From Callorhinus ursinus (Eukaryota; Chordata; Mammalia; Carnivora; Otariidae), in contig NW_020312828.1 of assembly GCF_003265705.1 (NCBI RefSeq), positions 57,144,478 through 57,208,477 on the forward strand: 64,000 bases of DNA, read 5' to 3'. The position numbers were made by a program, and so were the translations under genes. Under the pieces are notes generated by a model. It saw nothing but the letters and a program-made list of their open reading frames with translations. It was not told where the DNA came from and ran no database searches. Shown here piece by piece: positions 40,336-52,846 of this stretch (position 1 is the stretch's first letter; each line of letters begins with the position of its first letter).

Positions 40336-41235
40336 AAAAGAAAAAATGAATCAACATATTGGAATAATAGTAATATATTGCTTTAAAAATAATAATTCAT
40401 AGAGTACTGGGAATGACAGAACTACATAATGTTAGCTCATTTAGGTAACTGAGTAGTCAGTAATTGTGGCACTTACTTCATTCATGGATTTAGGTTTCAG
40501 AAGTTCTTACTGGCTAATTTGAAAGCATAAGATATATGAGGGTGTCTGTCATAGTTCTTATTTCATACACAGATAGATTTCTGTATCGACATTTGTTTTT
40601 AGGAAAGATAATTTGAAGATCAAGACCTTAGCACATATATCTTTGTATTCAGCTATGTGTACCATACTTCATTTATATTTTTAGCACTCTAGCAAGGTGC
40701 AGTCTTATCATATTTACTATTAGTGGGAGGAAATCTAGCAATTTAGATACCCTTTCTATATTTTGTTCCAATTTCTTTTTTACAACCACATTTGAAATAC
40801 CTACCATAGTACAAATATTCCTGATTAAAAGGGGAGAAACACTAACTAGAAAACTTTTTTATTTTAGACAATTCAATCCATGCAAAAATAAATACACAAA
40901 CCAAAGCAAACAATAACAAACTGACTTTTTCTTTAGTAAAATCATCAGTGTTTTCATAATAGAAAGATGTAGCTATAATCAAATGAAGAAATGATGAAGA
41001 ACCATAAAAGTAAGCTATCTGTATATTTAATAATTTTTTGCTAGAAATCAACATGTCACAGAGACTATTTGCATATTGCGGCCTAAATAATTCTAAAGTC
41101 CCAAAGACATATATTTACTATTGCCCAACAGCAAGTCATTTTCATGAGTACGCATTAAATCTTGTCCACAGGACTAAATAGTTGCTACTGTCAGTTTGAT
41201 TTTTTTCCCCTGATTGTGATAGCAGTGAGTGCTGT
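40336..41235. other. Intronic sequence, no gene seen
   Basis: AT-rich, no recognised element. Confidence 0.5.
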
Positions 41236-41244
41236 TGAAATTCC

Positions 41245-41612
41245 ACTGCTAGAGAATGAACGGGCCCCACCCCCTCCCACTTCATAAATTGAAATCTAAT
41301 CCCCAATGTGAGGGTATTTAGAGGTGGAGACTTTGACCAGAAATTAGGTCAGGAGAGCTGAGCCCTCATCACTGAAATTCAGCCCTTATAAAAGAGGCCC
41401 CGGAGAGATCCTAGGCTCCTTCTGCCTTGTGCTGACACCGTAAAAAGATGGCCATCTAAGAATCAGAAGGTCAGTCCTCACCACAGATTCTCCTGCCACT
41501 GTGATCTTGGACTTCCAACTTTTGGAACTGTGAGAAATAAATTTCTGTTGTTGATAAAACACCATGTCTATGGTATTTTTGTGACAGTGGCCCCAGTGAA
41601 CTAAGGCATCCA
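41245..41612 (+). mobile_element. MaLR LTR, MLT1 type
   Basis: The characteristic 3' half is clear: gtgatcttggacttccaact, ttggaactgtgagaaataaa, ttctgttgttgataaaacac and atggtatttttgtgacagtg, closing with gtgaactaaggcatc. The 5' half shows ctaatccccaatgtgagggt. It is a solo LTR; no MaLR internal sequence follows. Confidence 0.85.
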
Positions 41613-41614
41613 TA

Positions 41615-42416
41615 GATCACAGTACATCCTTGCCAATGTTTGCAAAGATACCTTCTCTGCTCACATGTCTCAGTAAGTGTCTTGGTGCAGAGGAACTTCG
41701 CCTCTCCCACTATAATTCATGCAATACCTAGCAGTGTTAACACAGGCTCTGTGTTAGGTATTTTGGGAAACCCAAGATGAGTAAAAGATAGTCACTGTTC
41801 TTAAGGAACTTAAAATGATGGCAAACATGCGTGAGTGAGTGCGTGAGTGAGCGAGTATGTGTATGTAGTGGAGGAGGGCAAGGAGAGCGCAAAGCAAAGA
41901 GCAGTGAGAAGAGATTTTTTTTTCCTTTTTTTTTTTAATAACTCTAAGATAAGGGATGGAGAATTTTTCTCACCGGTCAATTTTCTAAGCACTTTTTATT
42001 TATACTGTGGTCAGCAATCTCTTAAATATATTACCTTGTTGCTATATTTAGTATATTCCCTTCTTTCATTAGCCCACGGTGTTTATTGGTATTTAGATTT
42101 TTTCATTATTCAGAGAGGAAAGTGTAAAAGCACATTTGGGAAGGAGAAGAGTTTGCTCAAGGAAAATACCGTGTGTAGTGGTCTGATACCAAAAAGAGTG
42201 GAGCCTAGATTTTAACAGAGTGAATCACTGAGTAGTTTAAAAAAAAAAAACTTGGACAAAGTAGCTTGTCAAAACATATGGACCAATGAACTGAGGGCAA
42301 TAACAATAATCTATAAGCATAACAAAGCAAAGTTATCTTTTCTAGAAAGCTAATATAAATATTATTTAAGTATTCTTAAAATAAATAAAATACTTATTTT
42401 AAAACTATATTAACAA

Positions 42417-42419
<3 letters not shown>
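41615..42419. other. Intronic sequence, no gene seen
   Basis: Contains a GAGT/GTGA-rich patch at 41830-41860 and T/A runs at 41915-41938. No exon. Confidence 0.5.
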
Positions 42420-42468
<49 letters not shown>

Positions 42469-42478
42469 GTGGGGGGTG
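42420..42478 (+). repeat. (GT)n microsatellite
   Basis: About 26 GT units with one TTT interruption at 42448-42450, followed by a G-run. Confidence 0.95.
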
Positions 42479-42484
42479 TATTTA

Positions 42485-45400
42485 AAATTAAAAAAAGAGA
42501 GAGAGTTCCCAAGGAGGGGTATTGCTAGTCTATACTAACACATACCTGAGAAGGAAATTTTGCATAGTACACTGAATTTTTAGAAGAAATTAGAATTTCA
42601 AAGTAAGAGAATTAACCATGTTTAGATATCCAAAACAACACCTCTACCCTTAAGTTATTTGTTCAAATACAATGCCATCCAATCAATATCAGTGCATATT
42701 CATAAAATTTCCATAAGTATCTTAGAAGACTTTGTTTTCCTCATCTTTTGTTTTGCAAGTTTTCACCTAATTAATTTTACAGTGTCACCATGAATTCAAT
42801 AAGGAAACAGCAAAGCATGTGAGAGAAAAGGCAAGAAAAACAAAGAATCACATGCTTGATCAAATACCTAACCATCTTCTTTCGATGCTACAAGAAGGGT
42901 GGACTAATTAATCAATGTCCTCTCCTTTTTTATGCAGATGAAATGAGGGTTGGAGGTGAATTCAATGCCACTAACTACCTTTTCATCACGGGTAGTTCTC
43001 TAGAATTTATTACATCCATTTTCACTATCAGGTGAATTTACACCTAAGTGTGAAAAAAAAGCACATGGAAGACAATCTGGAGAAAGTTAATGTTATTTTA
43101 GCAGCCTTTAAAAGATGACAGCATGATTGTTCAAATCTATTACCTGAACTTTTATCAGCTGCCTAAATTCATATTCTCAGATCTTTTGACACTTGTCACT
43201 ATAACACCATGAAGTTGCCAGGAATAAAAAATGCTGTTTCACAAAGGGGAAAAAAATGCCCTCCAAGTAATTCCATTGGAGAGAAAATGAATGAGAAACA
43301 GAGACAAGTGTATAAATGGGCAATTGACTATGGGACAGCAAATGGCAGAAGCAACACATCTCTGAATTGTGAATTTTGGTTTGCAACTTAAGTTGGCATT
43401 ATTTTAGGAATTTCCATCTGCTAAAACTATATGGAGAATTCAGTATTGCATATGATGTCCAACTACAATGCATTCTCTATTACTTAATAATTTTATTGCT
43501 GATAACTTCATCATGAGTATTTCTTTGGAGCCAAAGTCTCAAGCTGAAGAAACATAGCATACTAAAATTACTTTTAAGTTACTGTATTGCAAAAACTAAA
43601 TCCTTTGTACTTCAGAGAAAGTAATTACAAGAATGGTTTTTAAAAACCTTTCGTAATTAGTTCCTTTTTGGGAGGGTTATTTTAACTATTGAATGTGTTG
43701 TGACTTTATGGACTATACATATTTTTTATGGAATAGAATATGACAATTGACTTTACTTTTTAGAACTTAAATATTAAAAGAAAATGAGAAACAAAAATGC
43801 CACATATTTCCAATGCTTAATTTAATCCTATGACCTAAACACAATAGGTTGGTATGTTTCATATCTGGTTAAATATTTACCAAAGTGATGTGTCCTGTGT
43901 TTATTAAGGAGAACTTATAAATTTAATATAGGCTGGATTCATCCTCTTATAAGATAATTGCAAATACTATGATATTACATAGATTTTGTTAGATGCATGT
44001 CTTTTTCATGTTTTTTTACTACATTTTTTGACTTTCAGCTATTGAATCTTTTAAAATAAATTGATTTATGAAAATAATTTTGGTGCCAAAAGTTACTTAC
44101 TAGCATATGAATCAAACTTGAAAATCAAAAAGGAAGGAGTTCGCAGATTAATAGACATTGCTAAATAAAATGTCTAGACGGAGACAGTCTTACTTGTTAG
44201 AAGAGTATCATTTAAAATAAATTCTTTTCATCTGGGGTTTTAATATAAATTCTTGACAGTTAATCATGACACATATGTAATACTGTTTTTAAACTTGAGC
44301 AAGATGACCCCTTTCCTAATCTCTTTCCCATGGAGGGTCTTCCTCTGACCTTTCCCTAATTCTCTCTCAGGGATGGGATGCGTCTGCCTGGTGCCTGCAT
44401 CCCTCCCCCACTTCTTCCAGATCCTAGACTAGCTTCCAGTAAGTCTTTCAAACTTCCAGAGTAATTTGACAGAGTAATTTTGTGTGGTGAATTTCATAAT
44501 AGAAAAATAGTGGGATTGTATTTATATGTGTTTTTATTTCATTTTTCTAGGAATTTATTTTTCCTTCACTTTGTAAAAGTATCAGTTTAAGATGGATTGG
44601 AAATAAAAAAAATCTATTTTACAGTTTGTTTGAGAAGTACTGTCCTACAATTCACTAGCACCCGGTACCCAGAATTTCCCTGCTACCTGGACCCGTGTGA
44701 ACCTCCTTTCCATGTGCTTATTTCCAGGACCAGAACATAAGACCCTTATGTGTACACTTGGACTGTGGGAAGTGCTTGCAGGGGGGTGTGGGCACTTCGA
44801 ATATTTAGGCTGGGAAGTCCACGTGCTTGGTAAACGATGGAGCTGAGGTTGGTGAGAGTGGGTGGCAGCTGTAGGCTGGGGCTAGGAACACATTTGCCCC
44901 ATGACTTCATGTCCCCACAAGGAAACCACACAATTCCTAGAATTCTAAATTCAAACTTGTCTTTTCAGGACTCCAAAAATGGTAGGAGGATGGAACATAC
45001 TATATTTAATGCTATGTAGCTTCCATATATAACTTCTAATATTTAGACATTTGATACATGAGTTTGCATTTATTTGCATTCTTACTCTGGGCCCTGCAAA
45101 TGCCCAAATGGGCGGTTCTAAAGTTGGGAAAGTTAACCTTCTTAAGAAAGATGCTTCAGATTCATTCAAATTTATATCAGCTTCTTTGGTGGATACAAAT
45201 CCAGTAAGTTCTATTATTACAGAATCTTAGAGTTCAAAGGAACTTCCGATCTAATTCTAGCACTGTAAAATCTCTGTTAGCTAGTCAGCTGGCTTTTATT
45301 TGAACACCTCCAGGAGTAGGTGCTACCTAAGTTCTGTTTCAGTCATCCTTACGCAAGGAAAAGAGTTATATTTTCAGAGAAGTGTAATTTTGTTTCTGAG

Positions 45401-46385
45401 GGAGAAAAGCAAGTTTGAGAAACACTTTCTGGTTACAGACAGAGGACTATGGAAGAAAAATGGGAATCACATCAATTTTTTAAAATTAATACAACTTCTC
45501 AGAGTGAGGGAAATATAACAAAATAGAATTACTACATACAAAAAAGGGACAGTATAGCAAGAGGAATGTGAGAAGAGGAAAAAAAATGTAACTTTTGCTT
45601 CTTTTTCCTACCAGCAGCAGGAGACTCATGTTAGTCTGTGACATACAGCTATTTCCATTTGACTCTTCACTTCGGTTAGAAAGTCACTTCCCATCCATAC
45701 AGTTGTTCTCTATAGGGTCTTCTGTTGTCCAGCTAATTTTAGGATTATCTTCTTCAAAATACCAATTGTAAGCCTATTTGTTTTTCACTTAATTATCCCA
45801 AGCTTCTCACCTCACCTGCTATTTGATCTCATTCATTCAATACAGGATTTTTAAAATTCATTTAAAAATCTCCCCATCACTGTCTTCCAATAGGAAAGGA
45901 AATAAGGGCATCGTATGCACTTGACAATTAAAATTTTGAAGTGGGCAGCAAAACCACTAATAATTTTTTTTTTTTTTTGAGGCAACTGTGGTCAAGTGAG
46001 GATGGTAGGTACGCAGAAAATGGAGGAGCGTGGTGAGAGACAGCTGTGGCACGTGTGAAGGTGGGAAGGCATGTAGATGCTTCAGCTGTTATGGGGGTGG
46101 GGGTGGGAAACAAAGGCATAACCCCCCCCGCCACCACCTAGAGCAGGGTCCTGAATTTAGACAGAGGTTCTCTTGATTAAGGAAGAATTAATCTTTTTTA
46201 AATGTACGACTGTATTTAAAAAAAGAGTTGTTTTTTTCTCTTAGTATCTAAAACTTGTAAAGTTATTGCCCTATTTTTTCTTACTTTGAGTTTTGTAAAA
46301 AATTAGCTCTATATCATTAAAATAAGGTCTGGATCTGAATAATGTGTGTATGTGTATGCACATACACACGTGCTACTCTCACAGT
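42485..46385. other. Intronic sequence, no gene seen
   Basis: Mostly AT-rich. 44330-44460 and 44650-44960 are distinctly GC-richer but match no element or exon I recognise. There is a T-run at 45966-45979 and a C/G-rich patch at 46095-46135. Confidence 0.5.
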
Positions 46386-46399
46386 CTTAGGGTTTTTTA

Positions 46400-46614
46400 T
46401 TTTATTTTATTTTTTTTTTAAAGATTTTATTTATTCATTTGAGACACAGAGATAGAGAGAGAGAGAGCAGGAGCAGGGGGAGAGGCGGAGGGAGAAGGAG
46501 AAGTCGGCTCCCTGCTGAGCCAGGAGCCCGATGTGGGGCTGGATCCCAGGACCCTGGGACCATGACCTGAGACGAAGGCAGACGCTTAACCATCTGAGCC
46601 ACCCAGGTGCCCCA
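46400..46614 (-). mobile_element. SINEC, minus strand, with target-site duplication
   Basis: T-rich tail, aaagattttatttattcatt, GA run, gctggatcccaggaccctgg and the head end atctgagccacccaggtgcc. Flanks TAGGGTTTTTTA (46388-46399 and 46615-46626), 12 bp perfect. Confidence 0.95.
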
Positions 46615-46629
46615 TAGGGTTTTTTAAAC

Positions 46630-47510
46630 ATAGTGTATTTCTTTTTCCTTTCTCTCTCGTAGCCCTCCCACATTCTCACTAGGGGACAAATTTATATCTA
46701 TTGATTGAACAGTCTAAAAGGTAATGCTCACGGAATGAAGCTTTAATTTTTATTCCCACCGGAGATGAAATACTCAGTGTGAACTTTGATTTGATGGTTT
46801 AGGGAAGTCCATTGTGTTCATAAAGTCTGAATTGAAAATCAATAGTTATGAAAGGAATTCTGAGAGAAAGTGTTCCTTAAGTTTTTGAGGTTCACAGTGG
46901 AGAACACAAGATAGTGTCCCCCAAATATTTTTCATGCCACTATCAGAGGTAGATTATCGGAATGAATAGCCCAAGGACTGGGGAATAAATAAGTTCCTAA
47001 CATTTCCTGTTTTCCAATACATGATCATTGTTTTAGGCCACATTAAATACCCTAGTTGACCTACTTCATCTATTTCAACTCTAAACTTCAGATCTCTATG
47101 GCTAGGTATGATTTTATGGCCAATAAGTGAACCCACCAGTCTGCAGTACCAGTATCAGAGCACCCTGGGATCTATTTTATACTTATTTTTTCATTCCTTT
47201 TTTAAACTCTAAAGGCAAGGGTATTTTCCAAAATAAACCCTAATCAACCACTGCAATTTTGCTGTGAGCTTCCATTTCTGACAGGCTTCTGTCTGGCAAT
47301 GGATTCTAAAAATTCTGTTTGGATCGAGTATCTTAAACTTTGCTGAAGAACTAATAAATACTGTATGTAGGTTGATTATAATAACCAAGTTACTATGCTT
47401 CTTCTGTTGGTGTAGTGGGAGGGACCAACTAAAAAAATAAAAGAATAAAGAATAAAAGGGTAAAATTTAATAAAGACCTGATAGGCAAAGTCAAGAATGA
47501 AATGGTGAAC
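46630..47510. other. Intronic sequence next to a CSMD3 exon
   Basis: AT-rich, no recognised element between the SINE and the splice donor at 47515-47516. Confidence 0.55.
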
Positions 47511-47515
47511 ACTTA

Positions 47516-47620
<105 letters not shown>

Positions 47621-49128
47621 CTAGCAATAAACAGAAGCAAACATCTCAAATATATTGCAATATGTCATAAAAATAAAAGTTTGGGCAGAAAACATTTAAA
47701 ATGCATATCAGACTTACTGTACTTATCTATATAAATACCATGGGAACAGATCATGTCGTACTATTCCTAAAATTCAATCATTATAATTTTCATATGATTT
47801 TTATTTGCTGTAATGCACCTTCTGTAATAATTCTTCAATGAAATGGCATGGCTTCTGTTTATAGAACACTCTTATTTGAAGCATGATTAATGCAAATCTA
47901 CTTTGAGACAGCTTTATAAAAAGTACATGTAGGTGGAGAGTGGTTTCCATACATTTGCATATATTTTTATAAAGCTAACATGCAAAAACTCAGAGTGTGC
48001 TATTTCCATTAAATAGTAAAGCTTAAAAACGTTAGACGTTAGAACTAAATTTGAATCTAGATCACCAGATTTAAAGGTATCAGATTTATTTTTGTGTATC
48101 CTTTGGTAACAGAATCCCTCAGATGTATTATAACATGCTAGCAAAACTGGGAGCAAATTATACCACAGTAAGTAATTGAGTATTATTTCTTACTAAAACA
48201 TACTCATGCATTCATATATTGTTTATACATCTATGCAAAAATTCATATTTAATAAAATTGCAATTCTTAAATTAGGAACCCAATACAATATTAAATAATA
48301 ATGTAATTAAGAATCAGTACAGGAAGAAATTACATAAATACTGTCATATATAATCATGCCTTGAGCAAAAAAGAGTTAACAATAAAATATTCATCAACAG
48401 ATTAAAAAAAATGCCCGAGGTCACCAATTTTAGTAAAGAATAAATTAAAAAGCTATCTCTCTAATAATTTTCATAACTATTTGTTATCTTGGTAATATAA
48501 AAAGAAATTCTAAACAATGAGAGATTTTATATTCTGGCTTTTTTAAGCTTTATAACAATTTTTTTTATTATGCCTCTCCCTTGATTTTTTTAAATGTTTT
48601 ATATCAATATTGACTAAAGCAACTATTTTTGTCAAATTTAAATATAGAATATATAAAAACATCGAATTGTACATTTTACATGGCTGCAGTTAAAAAAAAT
48701 ATGTTTCCCTGTTCTGCACTAAGTTACATATAGATACTCTCAATTGATAATTGCCTATCAGTAGAGATTTAGGTTGTTTTGTTTTTTGGGGTTTTTTTTG
48801 CTATTATAAACAACATGGTTATGGACACTATTAAACAGTTTTTGGTTCAAATGTGTATCTCTAGGTTATATGCTTAGAATTGTAATTTCTGGGAAATAAG
48901 CAAAAATTCAATTTCATGATATTGTACCATAAGTTTTCCCAAAATTATTCTACTAATTAAAATGCTTACAACTTCTGTACATTAGATTTCATTATTTCTA
49001 CCAATCTCGACAGTGTGAAAAGTGATCTTTTGTATTTTCTTAATAATTAAGCTGTATATATTTTTATATGTATGTAAAATATATGTTTTCTGTGACATGA
49101 CTATATGTATTTTGGCTATTTTTCACTT
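47621..49128. other. Intronic sequence upstream of the CSMD3 exon
   Basis: AT-rich. 48690-49125 resembles a very degraded minus-strand L1 (aaacaacatggttatggaca, gttcaaatgtgtatctctag), but the match is weak. Confidence 0.45.
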
Positions 49129-49139
49129 GACTGCTTGTT

Positions 49140-49310
49140 TATTTATTTTTGGTGGGGAGGGCCAGAGAAAGAGGGAGAGAGAGAATCCCAAGCAGGTCCC
49201 ACGCCCAGTGTGGAGCCCAACATGGGGCCTGATCTCACAACCCTGAGGTCATGACCAGAGCCAAAATCAAGAGTCAAATGCTTAACTAACTGAGCCACCC
49301 AGGTGCCCTT
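49140..49310 (-). mobile_element. SINEC, minus strand, with target-site duplication
   Basis: Body ggggcctgatctcacaaccc and head end taactgagccacccaggtgc. Flanks GACTGCTTGTT (49129-49139 and 49312-49322), 11 bp perfect. Confidence 0.94.
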
Positions 49311-49683
49311 AGACTGCTTGTTATTGATTGCATAATTCTTTATGTCAGTGATTCCCTCCATGATTCCTTTATAGCACACATAGGAAAGAGTAATATTTAA
49401 GACACATTGAGGTAAGCAGATGAGGCTGTTTGTAATGGAAGTTTTTTTTTTTATCCAGGCCCTGCTCTGCCTCACAGAGAGCTAAGATCAATATCTTTGT
49501 TCTACCTGTAATTCATTCATAATACACCATTCATGATATACCATTGAGTCTGACTCACTAGTTGAGACCAGCTTTATATAGTCTGGATACTAATCTACTA
49601 CATGTTATGTGTGTTGCAATATCTTCTCCATATTTATAGCTTGCATTTTTTACTTTCTTTTTTAAATCTTTTGATAAGAAGAT

Positions 49684-49882
49684 GGGCGCCTGGGTGGCTC
49701 AGTTGGTTGAGCGAGTGCCTTCGGCTCAGGTCATGATCCTGGAGTCCCAGGATCGAGTCCCGCATCGGGCTCCCTGCTCGGCGGGGAGTCTGCTCTCCCT
49801 CTGACCCTCCCCCCTCTCATGTGCTCTCTCTCTCATTCTCTCTCCTCCAAGTAAGTAAATAAATAAATCTTTAAAAAAAAAA
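49684..49882 (+). mobile_element. SINEC, plus strand
   Basis: A well-preserved copy: head gggcgcctgggtggctcagt, CpG-containing body atcgagtcccgcatcgggct, TC-rich tail and terminal AAATAAATCTTT plus A-run. The target-site duplication is not clear. Confidence 0.95.
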
Positions 49883-50056
49883 GAGTCTATTATGGGGATG
49901 TTGGTTTGGGAGCTCTACATTGTGTTCTTTTGGTCACTTTGTATGTCCCTAAACCAACAGAAATTAGCTTAACTGTTGTTGCTATAAAGTAAGACTTTAT
50001 CTTATGAGTCAGATACTCCATTTTTCTATACACATTTTGAAAACCATTTTTTGTTA

Positions 50057-50253
50057 CTTTTTGTTATTTTTAAAAAGATTTATTTACTTTAGAGAGAGAG
50101 AGCATGCATGAGCGAGCACACAAAGGGGGGAGAGGCAGAGGGAGAGAATCCCAAGCGGACTCCCCGCTGAGTGTGGAGCCTGATGCGAGGCTTGATCTCA
50201 CCACCCTGAGATCATGACCTGAGCTGAAATGAAGAGTTGGCAACTCAATCGAT
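50057..50253 (-). mobile_element. SINEC, minus strand, with target-site duplication
   Basis: aaagatttatttactttaga, GA run, gcttgatctcaccaccctga and a head that is degraded (ggcaactcaatcgat), so the last bases of the usual cap are missing. Flanks CCATTTTTTGTTA (50044-50056) and CCATTTTTTGTCA (50254-50266). Confidence 0.92.
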
Positions 50254-50467
50254 CCATTTTTTGTCATTTCAAATGGTATATATCTTTATATTTTCACCTT
50301 TTCATTGTTTGTATGTAGACAGGAAATTTATTTTTGCTTATTGAGCTCACGTTTAGGTGACTTCATAAGACTTTCCTATTATTATTCCTTATTACTATTA
50401 TTTGTAAATTATTTTTAGTTTTGTAAATAACAAGCTTATCTTCTGTAAACAACAATTTAGTTTCTTG

Positions 50468-50632
50468 TCTATCCTATTTATTTAATTATTTTAGAGAGAG
50501 GGAGAGGGGTGCAGTGGAGCAGAGGGAGAAGGAGTCTTAAGCCCACTTCCATGGAGCCCATGGCAGGGCTCAATCAGGACCTGAGTTGAAACCAAGAGTA
50601 GGAGGGCTAGCCAACTGCACCACCGAGGCGCA
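50468..50632 (-). mobile_element. SINEC, minus strand, diverged
   Basis: tatttaattattttagagag, ggagcccatggcagggctca, a deleted middle (the gatcatga block is reduced to aggacctgag) and a degraded head aactgcaccaccgaggcgc. Older than its neighbours. Confidence 0.8.
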
Positions 50633-50657
50633 GGAGCGCCTTTATTCTTCAGTTCTT

Positions 50658-51000
50658 TTACATTTTTTTAAAAATTTAAATTCAATTAGCCAACATATAA
50701 AGCATCATTAGTTTCAGATGTAGAGTTCAATAATTCATCAGTTGCATATAACACCCAGTGCTCATCACATCATGTGCCCTCCTTAATGCCCATTACCCTG
50801 TTACCCCGCTCCCCCACCTCCCTCCTCTCCAGCATCCTTCAGTTTCTTTCTCATAGTTAAGAGTCTCTCATGGTTTTTCTCCCTCTCTAATTTCTTCCCA
50901 TTCCATTTTTCTTCCCTTCCGCCATGATCTTCCTCCCTGTTTTCTTATATTCCTCATATGAGTGAAACCATATGATAATTGTCTTTCTCTGACTGACTTT
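50658..51000 (-). mobile_element. Carnivore L1 3' UTR, minus strand
   Basis: Reverse-complement of the same 3' end seen at 1352: attcaattagccaacatata, cacccagtgctcatcacatc, ccctccttaatgcccattac, and further into the 3' UTR ttaagagtctctcatggttt and gagtgaaaccatatgataat. Truncated at its 5' end near 51000. Confidence 0.88.
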
Positions 51001-51319
51001 ATTTCTTGTATCTTAACTGCCCTGGATCTCTGGTACAATGTTTGATAGAATAGGTTATAGTTGGCCTCATTAAGTTGTAGCTCATTTAAAAGGGAATGCT
51101 TCTAATATTTCACCATTAAGAGTATTATTGAGGTAATTATACTTTATGAAGACAAGGAGGTTTTCTTCTCTGGTTTTTCTTGCTGATTTAGTATCAAAAT
51201 TTTCATCAAATGAATTGACACATGGATACTTTCATTTCCATTATGGAAAAGATTCTGTCAATTTTAGGATGATTTATTTTATTTTATTTTATGTTTAGTT
51301 GGATAGAACTATCCTCTAA

Positions 51320-51485
51320 GGGGCAGCTGGATGGCTCAACTGGTTAAGCACCTGCCTCAGGCTCAGGTCATGATCTCGGGGTCGGGCTCCCTGCTCACCA
51401 GGGAATCTGCTTCTCCCTCTCCCTCTGCCTCTATCCCCCCACTCATGCTCTCTCAAATAAATAAATAAAACCTTTCAAAATAAAA
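51320..51485 (+). mobile_element. SINEC, plus strand, diverged
   Basis: Head ggggcagctggatggctcaa, body gctcaggtcatgatctcggg, tail caaataaataaataaaacct. Probable target-site duplication of 15 bp with three differences (51305-51319 and 51486-51500). Confidence 0.88.
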
Positions 51486-52442
51486 AGAACGATCTTGTAA
51501 AAATATCTAAGCCACTTTCTGGGGAGCAGTAGTTAAGCTTTTACTTCTGGTGTAATTTATTTTTCACTTGCAGAATTATTCAGGCTTTTGGGTTTGTTTG
51601 TTTTCCCTTGAGTCAATTTAAGTAAGTTTAATTTTCCCAGAAACATTTCAACATTGAGAAAGTTTTCAAATTCATTGTCATGTAGTTAATTCACTTTCTT
51701 TTAGTTTATGCCAAGTCTGGACTTTTGTCCTGTTTCTATTTCTAATATTATTAAAATGTGTTTTCTCTATTTTTACTATTTTTTATTATGGTAATATATG
51801 TGAAAAAAACTTATGCTTTTAACCATTTTTTTTAAGTGTACAATTTGGTGGCATTATGCTCATAAGGTTGTACAACCATTACCACTGTTTCCAAACATTT
51901 TTCATTACATCAAATCAAAACCCTGTTACTGTTAAGCAATAACTCCTCATTTTCCCTTTCCCCAGCCATTGGTAATTTCTAACCTGCTATCTATCTCAAA
52001 AAATTTGCCTGTTAGAAGTATTTTATGTAAGTAGAATTATACAATACTTGTCTTCTTGTGTCTGATTTATTTCACCTAGCATAAGATCTTTGAGGTTCAT
52101 CCATATTGTAGCAAATGTATTCCTTTTTATGGCCGAATAATATTCCATTGTATGTATATAGTTCATTTTGTTTAACCATCACTCTGTTGATAGACACTTG
52201 CAATGTGTCTAACTTTTGCCTTTTGTGAATATTGCTACTATGAAGATTAGTATACAAGTAAATGTTTGAATATTTGTTTTCAATTATTTGGAGTATATAC
52301 CTTGAAGTGGAATTTCTGGGTCATATATTGATTCTAGGTTTAACTTTTTGCAGAACTGCCAAATTACTTTCCAGAGTTGCTGCAACATTTTAAATTCCCA
52401 CTGGCAATACATGAGGGTTCCAGTTTTTCCACATTCTCAAGA

Positions 52443-52536
52443 GTTGTTATTTTTTGTTTTGTTTTTATTGTAGTCATCCTAGTAGGTGTCTTGCTTATTT
52501 TTATTTTGTTTTTATTATAGTCATCCTAGTAGGTGT
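52443..52536 (+). repeat. 47-bp tandem duplication
   Basis: Two near-identical copies: tagtcatcctagtaggtgt occurs at 52471-52489 and 52518-52536, each preceded by ttttgtttttatt. Lies within the LINE. Confidence 0.85.
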
Positions 52537-52737
52537 GAAGTGGCCTATTATTGGGTTTGATTGCATTTCTCTAATGACCAATAATATCGAACATCTTTTC
52601 ATGTATTTATTGGCTATTTGCATATCTTCTCTGAAGAACTGATGATTCAAGTATTTTACCCATTTTTAAATTAGGTTGTTTGTTTTACTGTTACTGATTT
52701 GTAAGACCTCTTTATATACTCTCAATATTAGTTTCTT

Positions 52738-52846
52738 TTTTTACACTTTATTTTTATTATGTTCAGTTAGCCAGCATATAGTACATCATGTTTTTGTTGT
52801 AGTGTTCAATGATTCATTAGTTGCATAGAACACCCAGTGCTCATCA
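52738..52846 (-). mobile_element. 109-bp L1 3' end insertion with target-site duplication
   Basis: Reverse-complement of the carnivore L1 terminus (cagttagccagcatatagta, attcattagttgcatagaac, cacccagtgctcatcac) starting with a T run. Flanked by a perfect 15-bp duplication CAATATTAGTTTCTT (52723-52737 and 52847-52861). Confidence 0.93.
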
